From NCBI GenBank assembly GCA_037974665.1, contig CM075765.1, positions 18,799,648 to 18,863,647 on the forward strand: a stretch of DNA of 64,000 bases. The letters run 5' to 3'. This DNA is from Ehretia macrophylla (lineage: Eukaryota > Streptophyta > Magnoliopsida > Boraginales > Ehretiaceae). Both the position numbers and the translations under genes were made by a program. This document shows positions 45,031 to 57,367 of this stretch, piece by piece (the first letter of the stretch is position 1; the number at the start of each line of letters is the position of its first letter). The notes beneath the pieces were generated by a model. The model saw only the letters and a list, made by a program, of their open reading frames with translations, was not told the DNA's origin and made no database searches.

Positions 45031-45596
45031 TGATGAGGGAAAAATACCGGAGTATCCAACCTAATGAAAAAATACTGACCTAATCTCTAACCAACGGTGT
45101 GATAATAAGACAGGTTGAGAATGATCGATCTGATATAATAATATTCAAATATACGATTTTTTTTTCAAGATTTAGGATTTATCTTTCTCAGCTTACCAAT
45201 GATGAAATATACTCAATCTTCCGCGAATTGAGGAAAAAATTCTTGAGTCTGTACCACTATTCACGTGGATACTGTCTGAGAATATTCCTTTGGAATTAGG
45301 AGGATTAAAGCCTCGGGAGGATAGGTTGGCACCCGTAAAATCTAGAAGATTATTCCCTCAAATTGTATAAATATCCCATTCGTTTAGAGTAAAATATAAC
45401 TAGCTCCTTATTTATGATCCCGATTAAATATTTCAACTCGAGTCATTCTGAATATTCATTGACTTGAGCGTTAGAGATAGCCCGTATTTGTTCATCTGTG
45501 TGCAAATTAGCTCAAGTTTGACCTAAGATGGACAAGTTAGCTCAGATCTCGCCCGAGGAAGACAAAACCAATTTTTTATCTTAACAGTTGTTCATA
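45031..45596 (+). repeat. Solo LTR with 5-bp target duplication GTTGT
   Basis: A 566-bp block starting TGATGAGGG and ending TTAACA, flanked by a perfect duplication GTTGT (45026-45030 and 45597-45601). It contains a TATA-like tgtataaatatccc (about 45365) followed about 80-90 bp later by cattgacttgagcgttagag, a landmark seen in many plant LTRs downstream of the promoter. The lack of any interior shows unequal or intra-element recombination removed the rest. Orientation is inferred from the TATA box. Confidence 0.8.
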
Positions 45597-45730
45597 TACT
45601 TTTTTCCGAAAGAAAAATGTCTACACTTTTGTGAACGTGAATTTATCATAATTCAGCGGTAGATGAACCTATGTGACACAACAGAGCGTGAAAGAGAGAA
45701 ATTGAAAGATGCTTGTATGTGGTTCTTGAT

Positions 45731-45874
45731 AATAACAGGAAAATGTTATTATTTAAAAGTTGGGTAGAATAGTAAGGTAGTAATTTATTATAATTAGAGA
45801 CTATGAGTTCGAATTATAGTTTCGACTTCTATTGTACCAAAAATCAAAAAGAGAAAAAAAAAAAATTATCTAGA
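45731..45874 (+). mobile_element. Possible tRNA-derived SINE, copy 1
   Basis: It contains an A-box-like ttgggtagaatagt, a B-box-like gagttcgaatt, and an A-rich 3' tail (about 45843-45866). The 8-bp repeat ttcttgat flanks it (45723-45730 and 45875-45882). It aligns by eye with the copy at 47828-47920 (shared blocks such as attgtaccaaaa / attataccaaaa). Confidence 0.5.
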
Positions 45875-47309
45875 TTCTTGATTTATATTCATTACTCTAA
45901 TTAGTAAATTGTGTTTTTAGAAATCTGCTTGATTGGTACTCATTATTTTAATTAGTTCCTTGTGTTTTTAAAATCTCGTGGGAGGTTTAATTTTATTTTG
46001 AAGTTCGGAACTTTGACCTTACCAAATGTCTAAAATGCTCGTAAAATTGTCTTTTATAGGTTAACAAACAAAATGACTTGTATTTGTATTTGTATGTACA
46101 TCATTTTCCCTTTCCTTCTGGGGCTCAAGTCATTTTTCTATTAACATAATATCTCTTTCGTCCTTTCATCCAAATAAAATTATTGTATTAACCCTTTTTA
46201 CAATATAAATACACCCGTTGATCACTCTCACTGTATGAATACTACACCGTTGACCTAGGTCCTAACTTAAAGTACTGGAAACTCATAATTGACAAATTTG
46301 TAAGTCCTCCACAATGTTATCCTATGTATTGGTTGTGCAATTGTGGGGCTGGAAATTTATTTATTTATTTGCGGTGGTGGAGGATGAGGCATAAAAGTTT
46401 CTATGAAGGATTTGCCAAATGATCATCTTCGAAATTAATTTAGTTGATAAAAAATTCTTCGATCAATTCATGTTAACCATCTGTTTCAACCTATATACAG
46501 GTAAATCTCACTAATAATTGCATAAGAAGCTGACTTACCGACCCAAGCATTTTCCCTCGTTCACACTTATGTAAGGACTTAGAACTCAAGCTCACAACAT
46601 TAATGGCGAATACCCTGCCTCGTGTGGCTATGGTCCCCAAACATTTTAAAGATTGTAGTTTGTAAAGCCTGCACATAAGAATCTCTGCATGGTCCACTAA
46701 TTGTCCTTATATATAATTAATCATATCGAATTCTTTCAAGTAATGAATTGGCATTTCAATTTTTATCTCTAAATAATTTATTTCTTTTATATATCTCACT
46801 CTGCAAAATAGATTTTGTCCCCTCTAAAGGAATATTTGGATGTCTCTTTCCTCAAAACCGTAATACTGAAGTGATTCAAATATCATATCAACATCACATC
46901 GTCAAGCATATAAGTATTAAATTATGTGTTATAATACCCTCTAAAATAAAATCTTAGATCCATCATTCATGACCGGTGTGGTTTCACAAGTTATACAAAA
47001 GAAATGGGATGAAATAAATACTATATTTTTCCACCTTGACTCAAAAAAAAAAAAAGGAAAAGAAAGAATATATTAACGTCCTTTTTACTCCAAAGCCTCT
47101 AGATATTGGACAAATATCTTGCGGATACTAAAAAGCTGACGAAGATATATATATGTAGCAGAACAAAGTGCAGCTTACCCTATCCATCCTAGGTCTTTTA
47201 AGAATATATAGTTGAGAAGTATTCTGCATGCAAAGTCTGTATCTAGGAGGGTCCTGATATCTACATTGTGACGCAACTCTAATCTTAATATTTTAGATCT
47301 TTTACAACT

Positions 47310-47667
47310 CTCTAATTAAATAATACAGTAACATTGTTGCGGAAAAGAAAAAAGAATCGTTGCAATATGTTGCCTTATTGCAACAGGTAATAATCGTTGT
47401 ATAAATTAAAACTTTTTACAATGGTTAAAAAAAATTTAATCATTTTTTGCTAATAATTGTTCATAAAAGTACTTAATTTTTAGCAATGGTTTTAAAATGT
47501 TACTTATTACTTATAGAAAACCATTGCATAATTTGCATTAGGACTTTATGCAACGACGTTATATGCAATAGTTAAAGTTATTTGAAATAGTTTTTAGCCT
47601 TTTAATTTGTAATAGTTCTAAATATCTTTAAATGTTGCAATAGATAAAAATGTGGTAGTGTCTTGTA
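47310..47667 (+). mobile_element. Possible CACTA-derived end with gcaat repeats
   Basis: The right edge tagtgtcttgtag resembles a CACTA right terminus, and the stretch has many dispersed gttgcaa/gcaatgg motifs typical of subterminal repeats. No matching left end or target duplication was found. Confidence 0.3.
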
Positions 47668-47827
47668 GATGAAGATGAAGATGATGTAAAATCTAGATTT
47701 AAAGTCCCTGCATATCATGCATTATAATGTTACGAGTGACTATTTGTGATAGCAATAAAGAAGGGTTTTTAGTATAATAGAGGTTGAAATCATAGTTTGA
47801 GCAAGAACTTTTGATTACAATATTTAC

Positions 47828-47920
47828 CCAATAATTGGTAGAACGGTCAAATAATGACTTATTGTAATTAAAAGCTTTGGTTCAAACCACGGTTTCAACC
47901 TCAATTATACCAAAAGTCCG
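47828..47920 (+). mobile_element. Possible tRNA-derived SINE, copy 2
   Basis: A-box-like ttggtagaacgg and a near-consensus B-box ggttcaaacc lie about 50 bp apart, the spacing of an internal Pol III promoter. It resembles the copy at 45731-45874. It has no clear A tail or target duplication. Confidence 0.45.
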
Positions 47921-48018
47921 TTTGACACGAACCAAAAATGAATTTCAACTCCTATTTTATACCCAACTTTCTAACATATTGGAGCTTCATTAACTTCTTG
48001 ATCAGAAAACACAATTAA

Positions 48019-48352
48019 GGGTATCTCCAATGGAGCTCTAAAAATGTAACTATTTACAAAAAATTACTATTTTTGGTAATTTTTAAAGATTCGAGTTTCT
48101 ATTTTAACTCAAATTTCCAATGGGGTCTATCACTTTTTAGAGATTTGAGTTAAAATAAAGACTCAATTTATTTTTTTACTTCAAATTTAGAGACCCAAAA
48201 AGTGATTGAGTCTCTATTTTGGTGAAATCTCTAAAAAGTAGTGAGTCCTATTAGAGATTTGTGTTAAAATAAAGACTTAAAGTTTTAAAAATTACTAAAA
48301 ATAATAAATTTTTATGAATAATTATATTTTTGGAGCCTTATTAAAGATATCC
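48019..48352. mobile_element. Harbinger-type MITE, 334 bp
   Basis: Inverted ends GGGTATCTCCAATGGAGCTC and, in reverse on the right, GGATATCTTTAATAAGGCTC, flanked by TAA (48016-48018 and 48353-48355). The interior is built of inverted gagattt/aaatctc modules. It is related in terminal sequence to the element at 42572-44150. It lies about 1 kb upstream of the NAC gene. Confidence 0.8.
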
Positions 48353-48645
48353 TAACAAGATCAGAATTGAGATTCATAAACAAATTAAGCTTAAAAAGGC
48401 TGCTCGTAGCTATGCACATAAATCAGAACAAGACAGCATGCTAACATTCAATCCATAAGGGGGACAAATGCACGTAATGCCAAAATCCCTCGGCGATACT
48501 TGGAAGAAGAGCCAATGATTAGCATGTGAAAAGAACATTCTTTGCAGTTTGCAGTTTAAGAAAGCCGCCAAATTCGTTTCCAATTCAGTTACTACATAGT
48601 TAACGTAGGCAAACATAGGTCGGTAACGTATCAAATCACTCATGA

Positions 48646-48653
48646 CCACGTGG
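48646..48653. promoter_or_regulatory. Palindromic G-box CCACGTGG upstream of the NAC gene
   Basis: CCACGTGG lies about 715 bp before the NAC start codon. It is a strong consensus site for plant bZIP/bHLH factors. Its use here is inferred from position. Confidence 0.35.
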
Positions 48654-48773
48654 ACAAGGCAAGCTCAGAATCCAAGAAAAGACAACTATGAAGCATGGGA
48701 TAATTTTGAAAAAAATATTACTATATTATTGTATTGTCTTGTCTTATACATGTAACATGTATGTATATACAGG

Positions 48774-49366
48774 AGAGAGAGAGAGGAGAGAGAAAGAGCT
48801 TGAGGAGAAAGATTATTAAAGCATCATTGGATGAAGGAAAAAACAAATTTAAAAGATGAAGTGGCAGAGGGTAGGGTGGTGGCAAGCCTACCATACCATT
48901 AGCTTTTTGTATTCTCCTCTTTTTGTCCTCATATCAAAAACCCCCCGCCCCCCACCAGGCCCCCGTTCCAAGATCTCATCATACCATAATCCTCTCATCC
49001 TCTTGTGCCTCTCTCTCTCTCTCTCTCTCTCTCAACACTTCTTCTCAGGTCGTTGTCAAGCCTAGCATCCTTTTCGTTCTATATATATTTTCTAATTTTA
49101 TCGTTTGCAAAACATATGTTTATGTACCATCCTTAGGTTTTTTTTTTTTTTTTGTTGAATTTGATTTTTTTTTCCTTAGAAATAACATTAGTTTTATAAA
49201 GACTAACTTGTTTTAGGGCTTCTACATGCAGTGTTGTTGATTCTGCATAATTGAAAGGCTGGTCTCTCTTTCTTTTTTTTTTTTTGGCTACGGGGCTAGC
49301 TAGCTTGTAACTTCTTTTTCCAGTTTTCGTTCGGCGAAAATCCAGAAGGATCTAGATTTGAAGGAG
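48774..49366 (+). promoter_or_regulatory. NAC gene proximal promoter and 5' UTR region
   Basis: A GA-rich run (about 48774-48800) and a (CT)n run (about 49011-49034) precede the NAC start. A TATA-like tgtatatac lies at about 48762. The start codon context is ggagATGGCA at 49367. The region from 49139 to 49290 has several T runs, which could mean an intron in the 5' UTR, but splice sites were not established. Confidence 0.35.
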
Positions 49367-52300
49367 ATGGCACCTGTTTCATTGCCCCCAGGTTTTAGGT
49401 TTCATCCCACTGATGAAGAACTGGTGGCGTATTATCTCAAGAGAAAGATTAATGGTCACAAGATTGAGCTTGAGGTCATTCCTGAAGTTGATCTTTACAA
49501 GTGTGAGCCATGGGACCTTCCAGGTATTCATACATTTCTATTTTGTTCATTTTTATTGTCTAACCATATCAAAACAATAACTCAACAAAAAAAAAGGGGC
49601 TTCTTGGTTTTGCAAATGACATTAGGTTGCTAATTTAGGCATACCACGTATAGACAGCCATTTAGGTACTGCTTTACACCATCGGGTGATAGATGTTTCA
49701 CCCTCGTTTGTATGGTATAAGAATTCATGTATTGAATATCAGTTCTCTCTTTATATGATAAGAGGGGTGAAATATTACTCGAGTAATAAATAACAATGCT
49801 AGTATTCTTAACTAAACGTTTGGTTGAAGATGAAAATCGACTATTGTTAAGAATGAGTGTTGAAGAGACTTATTACCATAGACATTGATTGGATGTAGGA
49901 ATGACGAAAGGTAGTATAGGTTCTCTTTCGCTTTCTTCTTTTTAAAGTAATAATGGAACTATGAAAACAGGAGTGCAAAGAAGCGACGCAGAAACTCTCA
50001 ATCTATTAATTGGTTTTAGCCTAACATATTCGAAGGATGTAAATTTCTAAAGATTTTGGCGTTGAAAAACTCTTAATACATATTAAAAATATTTTCGGAA
50101 AAACTAATAGATATGCATTCAGTTTTCGTAACATCTACAACACAAATTAAAAGTAAATAGAATTTTTGGCTATTTATTTTCCAAAAATAAAATTCTTTAA
50201 TCAAATATCTCTTAATTTCCCATATATATTTAAAAAATGGTTTTTTTTTCCCTAAAAAGAGTTATATATATTGATGGTGTTGAAATAAGTTAAAAAATGA
50301 AACGCAACAATTTTCATTTTGTTCCTTACGCGTGCTACATCTTCTTTTGGCTGAATCAAAAATATTAAGATTGTGAAGACAAGTTAGATATGCTTTAAAC
50401 ACACTTTCTTAGTCAAAATATCACAAACTTTAGTACAATAATATCTTGTATCTTATATGATCTTTCGTTCCTAGCAGAAAAGGAGGTTAAATAAAGACAC
50501 TAGACATGGTCCCTACATCTTTTGATCTCTCATATTGAAGCACAAAAATTTGTACTTAAGCTAGATTTTGAAGTCAAAAAACAAGAAAAAGTAATGTGAT
50601 TGCATGTTCTTCACGGATATGTTTTATGTCCCCTTTTTCTCTTTTTCCCCTCATTGCATTCCGTGTCATAATTCACAATTAAAATCTCTTTTTATCTACT
50701 ATGTTTTTCTTTTAATTAGTTACAACTTCGCTTTTCAACTAAGAGCAACATTTTTCTCGGAATTGCTAAAGGAGAGAAGAGAAGATAATTATGAGCTAAT
50801 TACGGTACAACAAAAAGATAACGTACACAGGTGTGCTATTTTGTAATTTCCCCACAAATCAAAAAACTCGAGTAAGGCTATCCTTACCAAAGGTAGCAAA
50901 ATAAAAAACATACTAAATTTGAAAAATTTTAAAGACCAAAACAATATTTTTGATTTAAATATACATGGGATCCACCACTTTTCACAACTTTTGAGGTAAA
51001 ATGGGTCTCTAAATTACATTTGGGGCTCTAAATTTAGCACCCCAAATGTAATTTAGAAACCCATTTTGTCTCAAAAGTTGTGAAAAGTAGTGGGTCCAAT
51101 GTATCTTTAAATCAAAAATAATGTTTAGGTTTCTAAAAATTTCTAAATTTAGTATGTTTTTTATTTTGTTACCTCTGGTAAGGATAGCCTAATTAAGATT
51201 TTCTAGTTTCGAACAAGACATAGCAACCAAAGTGAAGATAAAGTTGTCGTATATAACAAAATATGTAACTGTAATGAACCGACATATCTATTACTAGGTT
51301 ATGATATTCCATGTTGCGATAACGTTAAGTTTACTAATGCTTTTTTTACTATATGCAGGAAAGTCATTGTTGCCAAGCAAAGATCTTGAATGGTATTTCT
51401 TTAGCCCCAGAGATCGCAAATATCCTAATGGATCAAGGACTAATCGAGCAACTAAAGCTGGATATTGGAAGGCCACTGGGAAAGATCGAAAAGTGAGTTC
51501 TCAAATGAGGGCTGTTGGCATGAAGAAAACCCTAGTTTACTACCGAGGAAGAGCACCACATGGAGCTCGAACTGATTGGGTTATGCATGAATACCGTTTG
51601 GATGAGAGGGAATGTGAAACTAACACGGGCCTACAGGTAAAACCTTCATTTCCTTTCGGAATCCTTTCGGGTTTACATTAGGATTTTTGAATTTTAGAAC
51701 GCGTGACCCTTTCTAGAAGAGGTATTGTCCAGGATATAAGTCAAATGTAAGAAATATCGAGACCAGCTCTAAAAAAAATTGGCCTTCTTGGAAAAATTAA
51801 AGCAAAGAAGATATGAACAAGTCTCCCTTTCACGTCCCAAACACTCTACTACTAAGCTAACCCATCGGAATTTAATTAAACTTTTTTACACTTGAAAATT
51901 AACAATGCGTCTTTACTAATCAATTCTGCTTCCATTCTTCTTCCAATTATCGATTCTTGTACAATTAATTAAGATTTCTAGTCCTGAAATCAGCCGAGCT
52001 GCTATCACTATAATTTTATTTTGATGATCTAAATAAGAGCCTTTGCATGTAATTCTTCTCAGGATGCTTATGCACTTTGCCGTATATTCAAAAAGAGCTT
52101 GAATGGTCCAAAAATGGATCATTATGCCTCCACAGCTAGTGATCGATCCTCTAGCATTGATCTATACTCTGAAGGAAGATATGAAGATCAGTTGGAGAGC
52201 TTGGCTTACCCAATGGCTTCTGCAGCTACATGCTCATCCAATGCCATCCATGCGTCTTCAATGGATATGTCTGGTCCAAGTGATGCAAGATGGATGCAAT

Positions 52301-54254
52301 ATTTATCAGACGAAGCTTTTAATTTTAACAATCCATCATTTCCAAATTATGGGCCAATGTCATATCCTCCTGCAAAGGTAAGATGTCTTATCCTTGAATA
52401 AAATATCATCGTTAATTGAATCGGCCCAGAATGAGTTCCTCGTTTTCAAGAAAAAGTTATCAGTAAACGTATTTATATATTTATACAAGCCATCAATTTT
52501 ATTTATCATTTCCTATCATAAATCAAGTCATTTTTGTTTTGCTCTTTAGGTTGATATCGCAATGGAATGTGCAAGGTTGCAAAATCGCTTCATGTTGCCT
52601 CCTCTCGAAGTGCAAGACTCTCCCCAGACAACGTTTACAGATTCCAGGATGCCACAATCAAATTTCATTCATGAAAACACTAATCAACAAGATATTTTAC
52701 AAGAAATTCTTTCAGTTGCTCAAGCGTCGAACACTTTCGTGAATCAAGATCCTTGGGGTGGAAATTATGCTCCTGTTAATGATTTTTCCTTTCTCCCTGG
52801 AAATAATCAATTTCAAGCTATGAGCTCCCTCATGGACAACGAAAGACAAGATCAAAATCTTAGGTCGATTCAAATTGGAGACATGGATGGGGAATTTAAA
52901 TCTGAGAGAATGGTTGAGAACTTGAGATGGGTAGGAATGTCTGAAAGAGATCTTGAGAAGGTAAATCACATCGCAAACTTTTATTTTACACAAGGAGTTA
53001 AGTTTTTATATTATATATAAGAGTCGGTAGTTGGGCACTGGATTCCTTTAGACCTGGAGAACATGTGACGCTGGGTTGGGGTTTGGTGAACCAACTGGTA
53101 GCTCCTTTATATATATATATATATATATATATAGTGAAATGAGAAAAGTGTATTTGAACATCAATGGTCTAGTTACTTTGTTCAGCTTGGATTTTGCAGA
53201 ACTTTGCAGAAGATTATAAGACAGTTCCCATTGAAGATATCTCGGGTTTCCAAAGAGAAGAGAACGTGAATCAAGGTATCATAGAACTTTTTCCATACCA
53301 CTATTCTCGTATGATTATTGCTTTACATCACCATTTCACCCTTAAAAATTATTTAAATGTCAGATTTCTCATGTAAATAGTAAAAATTCTATTATATGGG
53401 GACGGTTAAAGGATGAACGGATAATATACAATAATATTTTTCTCGTACCGACACTCTTTTCACTTTTCCTTTGTTTCTGATCTTCTATTAAAATTTTGTT
53501 AAATAAAATAATTATTTTATTATATGCAGGTGAAGCTAGCACTCAGCACAATAACTTTAACGAGGGCAATGATCTAGCTGAAGGGAACGATTTTTCTCTG
53601 GGATTTGTCAATGACAATGCAAATGATCATTTCTTAGATGATGGAGATGTGGATAATTTTTCAGACAGTCCAAGCTTTGAGGTGTATGAAAAAATCGAAG
53701 TCAGCCATGGAATGCTTGTGTCAACACGCCAAGCAGCCATGACATATTATCATCAAATTGTCCCATCAAAAACTGTCAGAGTCCATCTTAACCCTGTGAC
53801 TATGCATGATTGTCCGATATCCAAATCAGATTACAGAACCCTACCTAAGCGTCGAAGCATCTCTGACAAGCTTATGACCATTTCAAAAAATCTATTGATT
53901 GGCGTAGTCAGATCCATGCAGCCATGGAAGAGTATGTTTAGCACAATTGTTAATGTAGTTTCACTTTTACATACTTATTGGCTTTGTTTTGGGGAATATT
54001 TGGAGAATATTGAAGAGTCCAAACACAAAGTGGCCATTGATGAAGCTTCGAAGAGGCCAAAGGAAGATTTTTCAAGCCAGGCCATGAAGATTGTTACACC
54101 ACAAAATCACAAGCTGCACACTTTGGTAGAAAAGTTTCCGATTGCTGATGAAGAAGAGAGCTCTAATGCAGTTGAGAACAAGATGTGGCCATGGTTGACA
54201 CTTGCTTTGGCCCTTTGTACAATTTGGATGCGTCATAGTATACCTTCTGTTTAA
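49367..54254 (+). CDS. NAC transcription factor with C-terminal membrane segment
   Basis: Six GT-AG exons give a continuous 653-residue frame: 49367-49523, 51359-51636, 52063-52377, 52550-52960, 53200-53275 and 53530-54254. The NAC DNA-binding domain fills residues 1 to about 155, with subdomain motifs [75 protein letters not shown] and [11 protein letters not shown]. The first intron falls after the WDLPG codons, as is usual in NAC genes. The domain most resembles the NAC028/045/086 group; that placement is from memory. The long C-terminal part is the likely activation region. Residues about 631-646 ([16 protein letters not shown]) form a hydrophobic segment just before the end, as in membrane-tethered NAC factors, which are released by proteolysis to enter the nucleus; that regulation is inferred. 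Intron 1 carries a MITE and intron 4 a TA microsatellite. Confidence 0.95.
50876..51189. mobile_element. Harbinger-type MITE in NAC intron 1
   Basis: A 314-bp, nearly perfect foldback. The ends GGCTATCCTTACC and, in reverse, GGCTATCCTTACC match exactly, and the arms stay complementary over most of their length (for example gctctaaatttagc at the centre and gggtctctaaattac beside it). TAA flanks both sides (50873-50875 and 51190-51192). It ends about 170 bp before the exon 2 acceptor. A transcript through it would fold into a long hairpin. Confidence 0.88.
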
Positions 54255-54777
54255 TTTTTAATTAATCTAATTAATTGTATTACTAACCACAATTCATAGT
54301 TGGAAAGACATGATTAAGTTAGTCTTTCCTGGATTTGGAGTCTAAGTAGTTGTCTTTGGGATTGTTTGATGTTCACTACATATTCTTTTTCTTGGTTATC
54401 AATTTGAAATCTAGTGAACAATTTTTAATGATAAAATTCAAATAGCTCGATCTATATTATATAGTTGCAGATTTTATTTTGAGAATAATCGATTTGACAA
54501 ATGAATTACCATTGAGGATTTAGCAAGAATGCCATTGAATGTTGAACTTCCTATTGGATTTTGATTCAAAGTCCAAGCCCAAATTTATGAACACGAGTAG
54601 GAATCCAATTCTAATAAGAGGTGGCTTACAAAGAGTTTCTTATTACTGGTCATTTGATTTAGTGATATAAATCTTGTTTTAAATACAAGAGGTCTCAAAA
54701 TCTATTTTCATGTGTAACATTCTATGTTTAAAATGTCTTACGGCTCTCTTAAATCGAAAAAAAAAAGTGTTTCTTAT

Positions 54778-55319
54778 TGACGTGGCAAAATAACATAGTA
54801 CAAGTTCAAAATACCAGTTAGGGGGTCCACAAGGCACTGTTGAGGGCCTTCCGAACTCATCAGTGCTGGACAAAGCTCGAGGTCCAAGACGGATCCTATT
54901 CTTGAGCACAAGTATCACGCTTATCCAAGACGATAAGCAAGAAACCCAACATTTTATGGATTAGATAAGGCCCTCATTTGTTAAATTGCAACATCTTACA
55001 TGCTAATAAAGTGGATTACCTCCTTGAAACTTGCTACTTAAACATATCATCATGTCTAAGAGGTTAGATCTTGGTAAGTATAAGTAACCCATCCTCCAGT
55101 GCATTAAGGTACGACACCCAAACCGAAACATACTATTTTTATTCCTCTCGCTCTGAAGCAAACTTCGTTCTTATAACTGACTTGAGTGTCAGATGAGGAA
55201 CTTAGTGACACCTCCGAGATCCTTTGTTTTGCAGGAAAAACACGTCAGCGAATCCCAAAGAGGCTACCACCAGGTCATCTAGACCATCCTAACCCAATGC
55301 ACCAGATTTTACCTTAACA
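54778..55319 (+). repeat. Solo LTR with 5-bp target duplication CTTAT
   Basis: A 542-bp block starting TGACGTGG and ending CTTAACA, flanked by a perfect duplication CTTAT (54773-54777 and 55320-55324). It contains ctgacttgagtgtcagatg followed by cacctccgagatcc, a landmark shared with many plant LTRs and similar to the one in the solo LTR at 45031. No interior remains. It begins about 520 bp after the NAC stop codon. Confidence 0.82.
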
Positions 55320-55324
55320 CTTAT

Positions 55325-56359
55325 AATTAGGATTTTTTTACCTTGTAATTAATTATCACCGGATTACACCCTGTGGGGTGAGTTTGAGAGTGAGACTGGG
55401 AAAGTTTTTCGTATTTTTGCTTAAAAAACTGATAGAGTTGGTTTTGGCACTATTTATGATCATGCACTTCAATTCTAGGAACTACAAATTTGTTGAAATT
55501 GAAACCATTTAGGTTGCATGAGAGGGTTTTTCGTTATAGTTTTTGTCCATGTAAAGAAAAACTGTAATCATTATTGAGTAATATGAAATTATTCTAGAGG
55601 CATAATTGTAGACGCTGACAGAGAACTGAATCATACTAAAATTGCATCGGTTAATTATTCCATTGCATTTGTGTGCACAATGCATTTCCAACACTTCTGA
55701 TGTTATACTGCACTGTCTAAGATTAAGCTAGACTAGGAATCATGTAGTCAATAGTTCAAATTTTATGAAAATCCCCCACTCTCAAACTATATTGGTATAT
55801 GTTCTATCTCTTCTCAAGCCATATATACACATATATAGTTGATTACGCTGCCCTAGGTTTTCTATAGTGTTAATCCATTCTAACTACCCAAAGTTGACTT
55901 TTGGTTTGAGAATGTAGAATTTCTTCCGTCAGTACTTGATGACGGTTGATGAGAGAGGTAATTGGATCCTTTTAGATTAATTAATGGTTTTTTTTAAAAA
56001 AATTAAAAGTAATTTAATTTGATTATTTGATAGTCAAAATGGGACTACAAGATTAATTAGGTTAATAACCCCTAATACATCTTAAATAGCTTATGCATTT
56101 TTTCAATTACAACGGTTACTAGGACAGGTGGGATGCACATGAATGATCGTTTTGCAAGTACTTCTTACACCGCGAACAACAAATTGGGTTGATGGTGTCC
56201 ACTTTGATCAATTAATGACATTTTGGAATTTTAAATAATTCAATTGTTAAAATAAGATTGCAAGCATTATTTAGTGACCCCTAAAATAATTTACATTGAA
56301 TTTCATAACTAATCATTTGTATCAAGATGAAACTCCAAATTAAAGTTGCATGTTAATTG
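55325..56359. other. Gene-less stretch
   Basis: AT-rich DNA, no gene or clear element seen. Confidence 0.4.
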
Positions 56360-56371
56360 GAGCTTATATAT

Positions 56372-56392
56372 TTCTTTGACCAAAAAAAAAAA
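56372..56392 (+). mobile_element. Ultra-short LINE-tail-like insertion
   Basis: About 21 bp (ttctttgacc plus an A run) lie between perfect 12-bp repeats gagcttatatat (56360-56371 and 56393-56404). The tttgacc just before the A tail matches the 3' end of the LINE at 8370-9216 and the tiny insertion at 15230. Confidence 0.65.
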
Positions 56393-56696
56393 GAGCTTAT
56401 ATATATATTTCAAAAAACTATAGTGGAGGAGGAGGAGGTATTGTTGTGAAAGAGGAACATTTGTGAAGACAAAACGTGTGTTCAAAGGAGCTGAACTCAA
56501 TACTCTAGAGGTGTAAACTGCTGAGACCCCATTTTGGATAGACAAATTGTTTTTTCTTTTTCAGATTCAAGGGAGGTTTAAGTCGTATAATATACAAAAA
56601 TTGATCTTGTAATTTTTTGCACTCACGGTAAAGGCAGCCGAGTGTGGTAGACAAGTATATTTGCCTGAAAAATTATTAAAAAAAAAAAAAAAGTTT

Positions 56697-57122
56697 GCAA
56701 CTTTTAATTAGCCACGGAAATCTTATGAGAACACATAACTACAAGTTAAAAGGAGACTGGCTAAGAAATTCTAGAGCACGATTTGTAAGAGGAAGAATCC
56801 ATCTTTTATATCTCCATGCATGATATGAGCGAGGTTGCAACTTTTAATTAGCCACGGAAATCCATCACTTTCCACTAGTTTGCGACGGAATAGTTACAGA
56901 AATTTAAATTTTTGTTGCTATTTTGTCACCAACTCATCCTTCGTGGCTTTTTATTGCTAAATAGAAGCAAATTAGCTACGCAATTTCTCCGATAAATTTT
57001 CAGTCGCATTTCTATTGCTTTTTTGTAGCTAATTAGAGATGGCATATTTTTCGTCACTATTTGACGATGGAAATAAATTCAATCGCTAAAATTCATCGCC
57101 TATATCTGTTTTTCTTGGAGTG
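56697..57122 (+). mobile_element. CACTA-type right end with subterminal repeats
   Basis: It ends gtttttcttggagtg (57108-57122), one base off the CACTA terminus CTTGTAGTG. Upstream are dispersed gctaatt, gacgg and gtcgcat motifs. A direct repeat of about 27 bp (gcaacttttaattagccacg, continuing ggaaatc) occurs at about 56696 and 56835. No left end was found nearby, so it is an orphan end. Confidence 0.5.
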
Positions 57123-57367
57123 TTGGTACTATCTTCAATATCTCATGATCTAATTTCTTCCTAGTAATGAGGGGTGAATCTGAATTTTTTTTTCAGTAAA
57201 CGCTATAAATGTAATTTAATATTATATGAATATCTTTTAATGAGATTAATTAATTTTTTATACTAAAGATACTCATATATTTAAAAAAATACATTTAAAA
57301 TTAGTGAGAATTATAATCTCCATTGACCTATATTTATATCCACCCCACTACTAGTAGCTCTCAACAT

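Larger units (their letters stand above)
45602..48015. other. Gene-less stretch with SINE-like copies
   Basis: No protein gene supported. It holds two related SINE-like copies and a possible CACTA-derived end, listed separately. Frames at 46491-46697 and 46748-46957 have no recognisable domain. Confidence 0.4.

Noticed and set aside
54679-54918. 79-codon minus-strand frame
   Set aside because: It lies mostly in the solo LTR at 54778-55319 and has no recognisable domain.
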